DNA of 64,000 bases from positions 310,001 through 374,000 of the forward strand of contig NZ_CP102629.1 of NCBI RefSeq assembly GCF_024721585.1, read 5' to 3'. The notes below the pieces were generated by a model. It worked only from the letters and a program-made list of their open reading frames with translations. It was not told the origin of the DNA and made no database searches. Shown here one piece after another: positions 28,992 to 38,661 of the stretch; position 1 is the stretch's first letter; each line of letters starts with the position of its first letter. The DNA is from Sphingomicrobium aestuariivivum. GTDB lineage: Bacteria > Pseudomonadota > Alphaproteobacteria > Sphingomonadales > Sphingomonadaceae. The translations under genes were made by a program, and so were the position numbers.

Positions 28992-31433
28992 ATGAAGCAT
29001 CTGAACCTCCTGAAAACCCCTGCTGCCCTGCTCGTGGCGGCCAGCGCCCTGCCCTATGTCGCCCATGCGCAAGACGCGCAGCCGCAGGCGACCGACGAAG
29101 CGCAGGACCAGCTCGTCAGCGAAGACGCCATTGTCGTTACCGCTACCCGACGAGAGGGCACGGTCCAGGACGTTCCGATCAACATCAGCGCGGTCGGCGG
29201 CGAGGAACTCGTCGAGCGCCGCCTCGATGACCTTCGCGAACTCGCGCGCGCGGTGCCCGGCGTCTATATCGTCGACCAGGGCAACCGCTCGGGCACCCCG
29301 ATCGTCTTCCGCGGCCTCAACGCGACCGGCCTCGGATCGTTCGACGGCAACAACGACGGCGGCGGCACCGTGGCCACCTATGTCGGCGAGATCCCGCTCT
29401 ACGTCGACCTGCGCCTCAAGGACATGGAGCGCGTCGAATTCCTGATCGGGCCGCAGGGCACGCTCTACGGCGCCGGCACGCTCGGCGGTGCGATCCGCTA
29501 CATCCCCGCACGACCGCAGCTGGGCGAAGTGTCGATGGCGATCCGCGGCGATGCCTATACCTATGCGCATGGCGACGGCATCAGCACCGACTTCGGCACG
29601 ACCCTCAACGTGCCGCTCGGCGACAGCCTCGCCTTCCGCGCCAATTTCGACGTGCTGCAGGACGAGGGCTTCATCGACTATCCCTTCGCCGTCCAGCAGG
29701 CGGGCGTGTCGAACCCCGACGTCATTTCGGGCGACAACCTCCAGCCGCTCGAGGACGTCAACTATGCCGACATCATCACGGCGCGCGCCGCGCTGCGCTA
29801 TGCGCCTGGCGACCTGCTCGATGTGACCGCCTCCTTCCACTATCAGGAAGACAAGACCGGTGGCCGCCAGTTCAGCCAGGCCCGCCTGTCGAGCTTCCCC
29901 GTGGAAATCGGCAAATATGAGAGCGCGCTGCGTGTGCCCGAGCCGAACAAGCGCACCACCACTCTGGCCAGCCTCGAGGCCGAACTCGATCTCGGCTTCG
30001 GCAAGATCGTCTCGGCGACCGGCTATTCGACCGCCGAGGACGACGGCCAGCGCGACCAGACCGACCTGCTGATCGGGCTGCAGTACAGCTACGAGGCCTT
30101 CCCCGAATTCACCTCCTTCACCAAGGAAGAGGGCGAGGAGAAGACCTTTACGCAGGAAGTGCGTTTCGTGTCCGACTGGGACAGCCCGTTCAGCCTGATC
30201 GCGGGGGCTTTCTACCTCGACCAGGAGATCGACACGATCTCGAACGAGTTCACCCCCGGTTTCGACCGGTTCGCGGTGGCCGAGTTCGGCGGGGTGCAAC
30301 TGCGTCCCGATGCGCTCGAATATTCGGCGCCTTTCCTTGCCGACCTCACCGAAAAGGCGGTCTTCGGCGAAGTGAGCTACCAGATCACCGACGCCTGGCA
30401 GGTCACCGCGGGCGGCCGCTTCTACGAATATGAGCTGGAAACGCAGGCGGCGGCGGACCTTCCGCTGTTCCGCACCGTCTTCCTCGGCGAGGATCCCGAC
30501 AGCATCATCTACGACTTCTCCGAAGGCGGACAGGAGGACGATGGCTTCCTGTTCAAGTTCAACACCTCCTACGAAGTGTCGGATGATGTGCTGGTCTACG
30601 GCACGGTCAGCCAGGGTTTCCGCATCGGCAACTCCAACTCGACCGCGCCCTGCCCCGACCCGCTGCCGTCGAACCAGATCATCTGCGCGCTGCCGAACGA
30701 AGTCGAATATACGGCCGACAAGACCACCAACTACGAGCTTGGTTTCAAGACGCAGTGGTTCGACCGCGCGCTGACGCTCAACGGGGCGATCTACTATATC
30801 GACTGGCAGGATCCGCAGATCGCCTCGGCGACGTTGAACGGCCAGTCGCCGATCACCATCAACGGGGCCGGTGCGCGTTCGCAGGGCTTCGAGATCTCGG
30901 GCCTGTGGGAAATCACCGAGAACCTCTCGGTGAGCGGCAACTACAGCTATACCGATGCGCAGCTGACCGACCTCAGCCCGAACATCATTCCCGTGATCTT
31001 CCCGCCGGGCTATGACAATGCCTTCGTCGACGGCCTCGATGGCGACCGCCTGCCGGGCAGCCCCGAGCATCTCGGCGGCTTCGCGGTGGATTATGACCGC
31101 CCGATCAGCGCGGACTGGGACCTGTCGCTGTCCTACGGCATGTATGCGCAGAGCGACGTGCTCACCCGTACGGGAGCGCGCGGGGACTCGCTCACACTGC
31201 CGGGCTTCGACATCCACCAGGCCTCAGTCGGCTTCGAGAACCGCTCGGGCACCCGCGTGATCCTCTATGCCGACAACATCTGGAACGAGTTCGCCGAAAC
31301 CGGCGTGCGCGTGACGCCGGCGTGGGACCAGACCGTGGTCGATATCAACGGCGATCCCGTCTACCAGCGCAGCTACGGCACCTTCGTCGCCCCGCCGCGC
31401 CGCATCGGGGTCCGGGTCAGCCAGGAATTCTAG
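28992..31433 (+). CDS. TonB-dependent outer-membrane receptor
   Basis: An 813-residue receptor with a signal peptide likely cut after Ala26 (PYVAHA|QD). A TonB box DAIVVTATRREGTVQDVP follows at about 45-62. The plug domain has IVFRGLNATGLGS and VEFLIGPQGTLYGAGTLGGAIRYI, and the beta-barrel ends RIGVRVSQEF with a terminal Phe. It belongs to the iron-complex/general receptor type by plug sequence, but the substrate cannot be told. The ribosome site is weak. It is divergent from the TPR-sulfotransferase, and the gene ends in a strong bidirectional terminator. Confidence 0.94.
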   Translation: MKHLNLLKTPAALLVAASALPYVAHAQDAQPQATDEAQDQLVSEDAIVVTATRREGTVQDVPINISAVGGEELVERRLDDLRELARAVPGVYIVDQGNRSGTPIVFRGLNATGLGSFDGNNDGGGTVATYVGEIPLYVDLRLKDMERVEFLIGPQGTLYGAGTLGGAIRYIPARPQLGEVSMAIRGDAYTYAHGDGISTDFGTTLNVPLGDSLAFRANFDVLQDEGFIDYPFAVQQAGVSNPDVISGDNLQPLEDVNYADIITARAALRYAPGDLLDVTASFHYQEDKTGGRQFSQARLSSFPVEIGKYESALRVPEPNKRTTTLASLEAELDLGFGKIVSATGYSTAEDDGQRDQTDLLIGLQYSYEAFPEFTSFTKEEGEEKTFTQEVRFVSDWDSPFSLIAGAFYLDQEIDTISNEFTPGFDRFAVAEFGGVQLRPDALEYSAPFLADLTEKAVFGEVSYQITDAWQVTAGGRFYEYELETQAAADLPLFRTVFLGEDPDSIIYDFSEGGQEDDGFLFKFNTSYEVSDDVLVYGTVSQGFRIGNSNSTAPCPDPLPSNQIICALPNEVEYTADKTTNYELGFKTQWFDRALTLNGAIYYIDWQDPQIASATLNGQSPITINGAGARSQGFEISGLWEITENLSVSGNYSYTDAQLTDLSPNIIPVIFPPGYDNAFVDGLDGDRLPGSPEHLGGFAVDYDRPISADWDLSLSYGMYAQSDVLTRTGARGDSLTLPGFDIHQASVGFENRSGTRVILYADNIWNEFAETGVRVTPAWDQTVVDINGDPVYQRSYGTFVAPPRRIGVRVSQEF

Positions 31434-31453
31434 GCCGGCCCACAGCCCAAAGG

Positions 31454-31490
31454 AAAAAGCCCCCCGGGAGACGATCCCGGGGGGCTTTCT
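31454..31490. terminator. Bidirectional terminator
   Basis: AAAGCCCCCCGGGA (31456-31469) pairs perfectly with TCCCGGGGGGCTTT (31475-31488), loop GACGA. The T-run is stronger on the minus strand (TTTTTCC), serving the M2 peptidase gene, and it also closes the receptor gene on plus. Confidence 0.92.
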
Positions 31491-31513
31491 CCTTGCGTAT
31501 GACCCGAGCCGCC

Positions 31514-33403
31514 TTAAGCGGTCGGCCACCCGCAATTCTTGCCGGCATTCTGCTCCTTGAGCCATGCCTGCAGCGGCGCGAAATATTCCTTCATCGGCTC
31601 GGCCGACATCTCGCGCGTGCCCGTGAACACCTCGAGCGCGTCGGGCCACGGGCGCGAGGCACCCATCGCCAGCATCGCGTCCAGACGCTGCCCGACCTGC
31701 TCGTTGCCATAGAAGCTGCAGCGGTGCAGCGGCCCTTCCCAGCCCGACATGTCGCAAGCGGCCTTGTAGAACTGGAACTGGAGGATGTGCGCGAGGAAGT
31801 AGCGCGCATAAGGCGTGTTGCCGGGGATGTGATATTTGGCGCCGGCGTCGAAATCCATCGCGCTGTCACGCGCAACCGGAGGCGTCACACCCTGGTACTG
31901 CTGCTTCAGCCCGACCCAGGCGTCATTGTAGGTCGCGGGCGTGATCGAGCCGTCGAAGACGCCCCAGCGCCACTTGTCCACGAGCAGGCCGAAGGGAAGG
32001 AAGGCGACCTTGTCCATCGCGCGGTCGAGTAGCAGCCCGATGTCCTTGTCCTCGCTCGGCACCTTGTCGGCATCGAGCAGGCCGATCTGGACCAGATATT
32101 CGGGCGTGACCGAGAGCGCGACGAAATCGCCGATCGCCTCGTGGAAGCCGTCATTGGCGCCGTTGAGGTAGAGATAGGGCTGCCGGTTGTAGGCGCGCTG
32201 GTAATAATTGTGCCCCAGCTCATGATGCATGGTCACGAAGTCGTCGGCATTGACCTTGGTGCACATCTTGATGCGCAGGTCGTCGACATTGTCGAGGTTC
32301 CACGCCGAGGCATGGCAGACGACATCGCGGCCCTCGGGACGGACGATCTGCGACTTTTCCCAGAAGCTGTCGGGGAGCGGGTCGAGACCGAGCGAGGTGT
32401 AGAAGCGCTCGGAGATCTTGGCGATGCCAACCGCATCGACGTCATTGTCGACGAGCAGGTCGGTGAGGTTGTAGCCGATGTCGCCGGCACCCTCGGGCGC
32501 GACGATCTCGTACACATTGCCCCAGCTCTGCGCCCACATGTTGCCGAGAAGGTCGGCGCGGATATAGCCCTCGTCGGGCTGGACGTCCTCGCCATAATGA
32601 TCGGACAGTTCCGAGCGGACATAGCAGTGGAGGTCGTTGTAGAGCGGCTCCACCTCGGTCCACAGGCGGTCGTACATGGCCGAGAATTCCTGCGGGCTCA
32701 TGTCATAATTCGAACGCCACATCGCGCCGGTGTCGTCGAAGCCGAGCTCCTCCGCACCCTCGTTGGCGATCTCGACGAGGCGGGCATAGTCACCCTTCAT
32801 CGGACGGCCGACATTCTCGTGCCAGCTCTTCCACAGCTGCGCGAGTTCTTCGGGATTGCGGTTTGTGCCCATCATTTCCTCGGCGTCATTGCCGGGGATC
32901 TGCTCGCCGTTCAGCGTCGCCTCGCCCTTGCCGTAGAGCGAATTGAGCTTGGTCGAGATGTCGTTGAGTTCTTTGGCCGCGCCCTCGGTGGTCGGGGCCG
33001 CCAGCGTCAGGCCGCCGCGCAGGATGTCGAGCTTGCGCGCGGTGTCATAGTCGAGCCCCTCGACCTGCGCATATTTGGCAGCCTTGGTGGCATATTCGAC
33101 GCCCTTCTCGGTGAAGATGGTGCCGAAATAGGAGGCAAGGCGGTCGGTGTCGTCGGTGATGTAGGTGCTGTTCACCCACTGGGCGCGGCCCGCGATGTCG
33201 GTCAGTTCGAGATATTCGGCCTCGACTTCCTCGACGAAGGCCTTGGCGCCGGCGGGGGTCAGCGGATGGGTGAGGTCCGCATCGGCGGTCAGCGCGGTCT
33301 CGGCGGCGGGCGCGATCGCGATCTCATTGTCGGCGTCGGTGGTGGCACAGCCGGCCAGCATCAGCGCACCGAGCGAAACGGTGGTGGAAAGGGTGAATTT
33401 CAC
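31514..33403 (-). CDS. M2-family peptidyl-dipeptidase (ACE-like) lipoprotein
   Basis: A zinc metallopeptidase related to angiotensin-converting enzyme, 629 residues. The N-terminus is a lipoprotein signal with lipobox LAGC (Cys19), so it is anchored in the envelope. The zinc site HHELGH is near residue 390, followed by the downstream glutamate in GFHEAIGDFVALS, as in the M2 family. It should remove dipeptides from C-termini of periplasmic peptides. The start is GTG at 33403 with AAGGAG about 10 nt upstream; the upstream in-frame ATG at 33463 would ruin the signal. It is last in a minus-strand run after asd, a small membrane protein and an alpha/beta hydrolase. Confidence 0.92.
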   Translation of the reverse strand: MKFTLSTTVSLGALMLAGCATTDADNEIAIAPAAETALTADADLTHPLTPAGAKAFVEEVEAEYLELTDIAGRAQWVNSTYITDDTDRLASYFGTIFTEKGVEYATKAAKYAQVEGLDYDTARKLDILRGGLTLAAPTTEGAAKELNDISTKLNSLYGKGEATLNGEQIPGNDAEEMMGTNRNPEELAQLWKSWHENVGRPMKGDYARLVEIANEGAEELGFDDTGAMWRSNYDMSPQEFSAMYDRLWTEVEPLYNDLHCYVRSELSDHYGEDVQPDEGYIRADLLGNMWAQSWGNVYEIVAPEGAGDIGYNLTDLLVDNDVDAVGIAKISERFYTSLGLDPLPDSFWEKSQIVRPEGRDVVCHASAWNLDNVDDLRIKMCTKVNADDFVTMHHELGHNYYQRAYNRQPYLYLNGANDGFHEAIGDFVALSVTPEYLVQIGLLDADKVPSEDKDIGLLLDRAMDKVAFLPFGLLVDKWRWGVFDGSITPATYNDAWVGLKQQYQGVTPPVARDSAMDFDAGAKYHIPGNTPYARYFLAHILQFQFYKAACDMSGWEGPLHRCSFYGNEQVGQRLDAMLAMGASRPWPDALEVFTGTREMSAEPMKEYFAPLQAWLKEQNAGKNCGWPTA

Positions 33404-33459
33404 GGGAATAAGCTCCTTGTTGCTCGCGGCGCGGAAACTGCGCCGTAACAGGAGCGAAA

Positions 33460-34221
33460 TCAAGCGCCTGCGAGGAAGCCCGCCATGGCCTGCCCGAGCT
33501 CGGGCTTGGTCACGCTCGACATGTGGGTCCCGGGCACCTCGAATAGGTCGGCATTGGGCAGCGCCGCAACGAGCGCGTGCGGATCGCCATTGTCGCGATC
33601 CTCGGTGCCGCAGATCACCGCGGTCGGCATGGTGAAGGCCGAGAGCCAGTCATCTTTCGCATCGGTGAAGGTCGGCAGCAGGAGGCGCATGGCCTCGGGC
33701 ACCACCTTCATGGTCTTCATGAAAGCGATCGCCATGAAATCGGGATCGCCGCGCTTGGCCACGTCGAAGCGGTCGAGCGCTTTCTGGAAGAAGGCTTGCC
33801 GCTTGTACCAGCCCGTCAGCCCTTCGAGCCCCATACCGCACAGCATCGCGCGGGCGGGTCGCAACCCCTCGCCCACCGCATGGACGGTCGTTCGCGCGCC
33901 GAGGCTGAAACCGCCGAGGTCATAGCCGCCGGGCAATAGTCCGAGATGGCCGACCAGTTCCTCGAGGTCGCGGGCGAGGATGCCCGCCTCGTAGAGCGCG
34001 GGATCGGTCGGCGCCTCGCTATCCCCGTGGCAGCGAAGGTCGGGCATGATTACCCGCCGCCCCGTCGCCGCGACCTTCGCGGCATGGCCATATTTGATCC
34101 AGTTGACGGTGGCGTTGGACGCCAGCCCGTGGAGCAGGAGGACAGGATCGCCCTCGCCCATCTCGTGCCAGGCGAGCCGCACGCCGTCCGACGCGGTCCA
34201 GTGGTGGGTCGTGGCGCTCAT
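33460..34221 (-). CDS. Alpha/beta-fold hydrolase
   Basis: A 253-residue cytoplasmic hydrolase. The oxyanion segment LLLHGLASN is near 28, and the nucleophile elbow GFSLGA has Ser106. Asp lies in CGTEDRDNGDP and His in PGTHMSSVTKPE, giving a complete catalytic triad. Substrate is unknown; esterase or thioesterase activity is the safe level. It starts with an ATGA overlap on the small membrane-protein gene and lies 56 bp upstream of the M2 peptidase start. Confidence 0.88.
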   Translation of the reverse strand: MSATTHHWTASDGVRLAWHEMGEGDPVLLLHGLASNATVNWIKYGHAAKVAATGRRVIMPDLRCHGDSEAPTDPALYEAGILARDLEELVGHLGLLPGGYDLGGFSLGARTTVHAVGEGLRPARAMLCGMGLEGLTGWYKRQAFFQKALDRFDVAKRGDPDFMAIAFMKTMKVVPEAMRLLLPTFTDAKDDWLSAFTMPTAVICGTEDRDNGDPHALVAALPNADLFEVPGTHMSSVTKPELGQAMAGFLAGA

Positions 34222-34541
34222 TGCTCGCGGTCCTTGGGGGTGACGTCGATCAGCGTCGGGTCATCCACCACCTCGCGCGCCTCGGTCTCGATAATCGGTG
34301 GGCGCCCCTGCGACAGCTTGCTGGCGATCATCCGGCGGGTCGCCAGCACCGCGACCAGCACCAGCGCGGCAAAGCCGAGCGAGATGTAAAAGATCGGCAT
34401 CAGCTGCTCCTCGACCAGCCCGAGGACGAGCGTGACACCGAGGATTACGCCCCAGCGGCGCACCCAGCGCCCGAGCAGTACCAGCGTCACCGCATCCACC
34501 CCCGCGCGGGCGCGCTGTTCGGCACCGGGATCGTCGATCAC
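34218..34541 (-). CDS. Small two-TM membrane protein, unknown function
   Basis: A 107-residue product starting with GTG 4 nt after the asd stop, with AAGGG upstream. Residues about 33-47 and 50-70 are hydrophobic (VILGVTLVLGLVEEQ and MPIFYISLGFAALVLVAVLA). A hydrophilic tail rich in Asp/Glu follows (DDPTLIDVTPKDREQ). No family recognised. It is translationally coupled to asd and the following hydrolase (ATGA), so it is probably a genuine operon member. Confidence 0.7.
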   Translation of the reverse strand: MIDDPGAEQRARAGVDAVTLVLLGRWVRRWGVILGVTLVLGLVEEQLMPIFYISLGFAALVLVAVLATRRMIASKLSQGRPPIIETEAREVVDDPTLIDVTPKDREQ

Positions 34542-34545
34542 GGGA

Positions 34546-35571
34546 TCAGCCCTTCTGGAGGTGGCGTCGGCCGAGCAGTTCGGCGATCTGCACCGCATTG
34601 AGCGCGGCGCCCTTGCGCAGGTTGTCCGACACGCACCACAGGGCGATGCCATTGTCGACGGTCGAATCCTCGCGCACGCGGGACACGAAGGTCGCATAGT
34701 CGCCGACGCATTCGACGGGCGTGACGTAACCCTCGTCCTCGCGCTTGTCGACGAGCATGACGCCCGGCGCCTCGCGCAGGATTTTCTGTGCTTCCTCGGC
34801 CGAGATTTCATTCTCGAACTCGATGTGGACGGCTTCGGAATGACCGACGAAGACGGGCACGCGCACACAGGTCGCCGACACCTTGATCTTGGGGTCGAGG
34901 ATCTTCTTGGTCTCGGCCTTCATCTTCCATTCTTCCTTGGTCGACCCATCGTCGAGGAAGACGTCGATATGCGGGATGACGTTGAAGGCGATCTGCTTGG
35001 TGAAGACCTGCGGTTCGGCGGGATCGCCGACGAAGATGTCGCGGCTCTGCGCGAAAAGCTCGTCCATCGCCGCCTTCCCCGCGCCCGAGACCGACTGGTA
35101 TGTCGCCACCACCACGCGCTTGATCTTCGCGGCATCGTGCAGCGGCTTCAGCGCCACCACCATCTGCATCGTCGAGCAGTTGGGGTTGGCGATGATGTTG
35201 CGCGCCTTGTAGCCGTCGATCGCCTCGGGGTTCACCTCGGGGACGATCAGCGGCACGTCGGGGTCCATGCGGAAGAGCGATGAATTGTCGATCACCGTGC
35301 AGCCCGCCTTGGCGGCCTTTTCGGCATATTTCTTCGACACTTCCGAGCCCGCGGCGAAGAGCGCCATGTCCCAGCCGGCGAAATCGAAATGCTCGATGTT
35401 CCTGACCTTGAGCTCTTCGCCCGTGTCCCCGAAATCCACGCGCTCGCCCGCCGAACGCGAGCTCGCGACCGCGGCGATCTCGTCGATCGGAAAGGTCCGC
35501 TCGGCGAGGATGGCGAGGATCTCGCGACCGACATTGCCGGTCGCGCCGACGACGACGACTTTATAACCCAT
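34546..35571 (-). CDS. asd: Aspartate-semialdehyde dehydrogenase
   Basis: Asd reduces aspartyl-4-phosphate to aspartate semialdehyde, the branch point to lysine/DAP, threonine and methionine. It has 341 residues with the NADP loop VVGATGNVG at 8-16, catalytic Cys132 in NPNCSTMQM, and the ATYQSVSGAGK motif. The ATG at 35571 is the natural start. DAP made through this route feeds dapF at 49215-50015, but the two genes are not linked in one operon here. Confidence 0.97.
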   Translation of the reverse strand: MGYKVVVVGATGNVGREILAILAERTFPIDEIAAVASSRSAGERVDFGDTGEELKVRNIEHFDFAGWDMALFAAGSEVSKKYAEKAAKAGCTVIDNSSLFRMDPDVPLIVPEVNPEAIDGYKARNIIANPNCSTMQMVVALKPLHDAAKIKRVVVATYQSVSGAGKAAMDELFAQSRDIFVGDPAEPQVFTKQIAFNVIPHIDVFLDDGSTKEEWKMKAETKKILDPKIKVSATCVRVPVFVGHSEAVHIEFENEISAEEAQKILREAPGVMLVDKREDEGYVTPVECVGDYATFVSRVREDSTVDNGIALWCVSDNLRKGAALNAVQIAELLGRRHLQKG

Positions 35572-35644
35572 GGCTAGAGAACCCTTATGTGTCCGTTTCG
35601 ATGCCTAGATGGGGCCGCGAGGGCGTAAGGCAACAGTCGCGCCC

Positions 35645-36379
35645 CTATTCGCGGCCTTCGAGCAATTGTGCAACCGTCCCGATGGCATAGCCCTCGGCGG
35701 CGAGCCGATCGAGCAGGATGGGGACCGCCTCGCGCTCCACTGCGCGCGAGGCGAACATCGGGTGGACGAGAATGATCGAACCGGGACGAACCTGCGCCAT
35801 GATCGCGTCGACATAGGCTTCGGCGCCCGCGCCCGCGCCCGGTTCCTCGACGTCCCACGTAACCATCTGCTGTCCGTTGGCGGAGACGGCATGGCCGAGC
35901 CCGACGAATTTCATTCCGTAAGGCGGCCGGAAATACGCGGGACGCGGCGCGCCCGCCGCCATCAGCGCGGCATCGGTGCGGCGCAACTCCTCGAGATAGT
36001 CGGCGCTGCCGAGCCCCGCCATATGTCCGTGCGACCAGCTGTGATTGCCGATTTCATGCCCCACATCGACCAGCGCGCGCACCAGCTCGGGGCGCTCGGC
36101 GACGGCCTTGCCCTCGAGGAAGAAGGTCGCCGTCACGCCCCGCTCCTTGAGCAGCGGGACCAGCGCCTCGACGCCGCGCGCGGTCGGCCCGTCGTCGAAG
36201 GTCAGCGCGACGCGGCGCGCCTCGCGGGGGCCATGACAGACGATCTCGCCGGTGACCGCGCGGCACGGGACGGTCATCGCCTCGCGCAGCCCCAGCGCCG
36301 CGGCGGGCAGCGCGACGAGGAGCAGCGCCCCGCCGAAGAGAAGGCGGCGCTTCCTAGCGCGCACCGCCCTCGACTCCAT
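35645..36379 (-). CDS. Polysaccharide deacetylase (NodB homology, CE4)
   Basis: A 244-residue protein with an N-terminal membrane anchor or signal (LLFGGALLLVALPAAALG). The CE4 catalytic domain follows. Motif 1 is TFDDGP (Asp62/Asp63), motif 2 is HSWSH (His113/His117), motif 3 is RPPYG, and motif 5 is ILVHPM. It is predicted to de-N-acetylate or de-O-acetylate an envelope glycan in the periplasm, for example peptidoglycan or an exopolysaccharide. The ATG at 36379 overlaps the S9 peptidase gene by 26 bp; a GTG at 36364 preceded by GAGGGCG is an alternative start. Confidence 0.9.
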   Translation of the reverse strand: MESRAVRARKRRLLFGGALLLVALPAAALGLREAMTVPCRAVTGEIVCHGPREARRVALTFDDGPTARGVEALVPLLKERGVTATFFLEGKAVAERPELVRALVDVGHEIGNHSWSHGHMAGLGSADYLEELRRTDAALMAAGAPRPAYFRPPYGMKFVGLGHAVSANGQQMVTWDVEEPGAGAGAEAYVDAIMAQVRPGSIILVHPMFASRAVEREAVPILLDRLAAEGYAIGTVAQLLEGRE

Positions 36380-38573
36380 TCTGCTCGAGGAAGCGCATGA
36401 TCGTCTCCCACAGGTGCACCGAAATCTGCGGGCCTTTCACGCCATGCGCCTGCCCGGGGTAGAACATCATGTCGAACTGCACTCGCGCCTCCTGCATGGC
36501 GAGCGCCATCTGCGCGCTATTGTCGAGCACCACATTGTCGTCGCTCATCCCGTGGATGAGGAGCAGCGGATCTCGGATTTTCGCGGCATTGGGGAAGGTC
36601 GAGGCGGCCTCATAGGCTTCCGGCACCTCGCGCGGGTCGCCCATGTAGCGCTCGGTATAATGGGTGTCGTAGAGCTCCCAGCGGCTCACCGGCGCGCCGG
36701 CGATCCCCGCGGCATAGAGGCCGGGGTCCTGCCCCAGCATGTGCAGCGTCATGTAACCGCCATAGGACCAGCCATAGGTGGCGATGCGCTCGGGATCGAC
36801 GAAATCGAGCGTCTTGAGCCACTCGGCGCCCGCTTTCTGGTCGGCGACCTCGACCCCGCCCATGCCGCGATAGATGGCCTTTTCGAACTCCACCCCGCGA
36901 TTGTCCGAGCCGCGATTGTCGAGCTGGACCCAGACATAACCCTGGTCGACGATCCACTGCTTCAATGCACCGCCCCAGTCCTTCTGGACGGTCTGCACGT
37001 GCGGGCCGCCATAATGCTGGAAGAAGACGGGATAGCGCTTGCCCTCTTCCATTCCGGCCGGGCGGATCATCTCGTAATGGAGCGTCGCGCCGTCGGCGGT
37101 CTCGATCGTTCCGAAGCTCGAGGCCTCGTGGCTGTCGAGATAGGGCGCGTAAGGGTGATCGCCATCGAGCGCATTTTCCTCGATCCACGCGATCCGCTCC
37201 GCCTTGTTGTCGGCCAGATAGAGTTGCGGCGGCTGCGACGGGTTCGAACGCGTGACGATCCCGCGCCGCGCTTTCTTGTCCATCGACCAGTCGTAGCTGA
37301 ACCCCGCCTGCGTCAATCGCTCGGGCGTCGCACCGGGCGTGCGATAATCGAGCGCGTAGAGATGCGTCTCGAGCGGCCCTTCGGCATTGGCGGTGAAATA
37401 GAGCCGCCCGCCGTCCTCGTCCACGCCATCGAGGTCGGTGACGACCCATTCGCCCCTGGTCAACTGGCGCCAGTCCCCGCTGCCGGTGTCGAGCAACCAC
37501 AGGTGCCCGTATCCGTCACGCTCCGACCACCACAGCAGGCTGCCGTCCGAGAGAAATTTGTAATGGTCGCTGAGGTTGGTCCAATGCCCCTCCGCGGCGG
37601 TCTCGGTGAAGAGGATCTCGCTCTTGCCGGTGGCCGGATCGACCTTGAGCATGTCGAGCACGGTCTGCTCGCGGTTCTGCCGCTGGACGTAGAGGGCCTT
37701 TCCATCGGGCGCCCAGTCGACGCGGGCGAGGTAGATGTCGGTCTCCTCGCCAAGATCGACCTTCTCGCGTCCTTCGCCATCGGCCTGGATGATCCACAGT
37801 TCGTTGAGCACATTGTCGGTGCCCGCCGCCGGATAGCGCTGATCGAAGGTGGTCGTGCCGCCGCCGCCGATCGAGGTCCGCGTGACCACGCCCACAGGGC
37901 TCTCGTCGAAGCGCTGCACGGCGATGTAACGCTCGTCGGGGCTCCACCAGTAACCGGTCCTGCGGCCCATTTCCTCCTGCGCGACGAACTCGGCCTCGCC
38001 CCAGTGGACGAGTTCGCTTGTCTCCTCGGGGGTGATGGCGATGGGCGTATCGGCGATCCCGCTGACCCACAGGCGGCCCTCGCGCACGAAGGCTGCATAG
38101 CGTCCGCGCGGGCTGATCGTGGGGTTGAGTTCGCCCGCTTCGGTCTCGGTCAGGCGCCGCACCCCGCCGTCGAGATCTGCGATGTAAAGGTCGCCGTCGA
38201 TCGGCACGAGGATGGCCTCGCCATCGGGGCTCCACTGGTAGCTGACAATACCCTTGAGGCTGCCGATCCGCGCACGCTCGCGCTGCATCTTCTCGGCCTC
38301 GGACAGTTCGGCACCCGTACCGACCTTCTCGCTGTCGACCAGCAGGCGCCAGTCACCGCTCGCGGTGTCGAGCGCCCACAGGTCGTAGCGCTGGCGATCA
38401 TCCTCGCGCGGGCGCAACATGGTCAGCAGGCTGCCGTCGGGCGAGAGCTTTACACCGCGCGGGCTCGCGCCATTTAAATCGGGCGAGGCGAAAACGCGTT
38501 CGAGCGTCAGTTCCTCGGCGGCGGCCGGGCTGGTCATGAACAGGATCGTGCTGGCGAGAAGGGCAAGGCGCAT
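36354..38573 (-). CDS. S9-family prolyl oligopeptidase / dipeptidyl-peptidase IV
   Basis: A 739-residue secreted serine peptidase. The signal peptide MRLALLASTILFMTSPAAA is followed by a DPP-IV-type beta-propeller with repeated SPDG/SPRG blades. The C-terminal alpha/beta hydrolase has the nucleophile in GWSYGGYMTLHML near residue 605, Asp in HGMSDDNVVL and His in GQAHGVKG. It is expected to cleave X-Pro dipeptides in the periplasm. ATG at 38573 (or 38576) has GGAG just upstream. It is divergent from the M28 peptidase gene, with 88 bp between the starts. Confidence 0.93.
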   Translation of the reverse strand: MRLALLASTILFMTSPAAAEELTLERVFASPDLNGASPRGVKLSPDGSLLTMLRPREDDRQRYDLWALDTASGDWRLLVDSEKVGTGAELSEAEKMQRERARIGSLKGIVSYQWSPDGEAILVPIDGDLYIADLDGGVRRLTETEAGELNPTISPRGRYAAFVREGRLWVSGIADTPIAITPEETSELVHWGEAEFVAQEEMGRRTGYWWSPDERYIAVQRFDESPVGVVTRTSIGGGGTTTFDQRYPAAGTDNVLNELWIIQADGEGREKVDLGEETDIYLARVDWAPDGKALYVQRQNREQTVLDMLKVDPATGKSEILFTETAAEGHWTNLSDHYKFLSDGSLLWWSERDGYGHLWLLDTGSGDWRQLTRGEWVVTDLDGVDEDGGRLYFTANAEGPLETHLYALDYRTPGATPERLTQAGFSYDWSMDKKARRGIVTRSNPSQPPQLYLADNKAERIAWIEENALDGDHPYAPYLDSHEASSFGTIETADGATLHYEMIRPAGMEEGKRYPVFFQHYGGPHVQTVQKDWGGALKQWIVDQGYVWVQLDNRGSDNRGVEFEKAIYRGMGGVEVADQKAGAEWLKTLDFVDPERIATYGWSYGGYMTLHMLGQDPGLYAAGIAGAPVSRWELYDTHYTERYMGDPREVPEAYEAASTFPNAAKIRDPLLLIHGMSDDNVVLDNSAQMALAMQEARVQFDMMFYPGQAHGVKGPQISVHLWETIMRFLEQNGVEGGAR

Positions 38574-38661
38574 CATAGCTCCGAAATATTGCGGTCTGCC
38601 CCGGTGATGACCGAGCCGCCGAATTATGGCAAGCTGCGCCGATGTAAGAGGGGGAAGTTGC

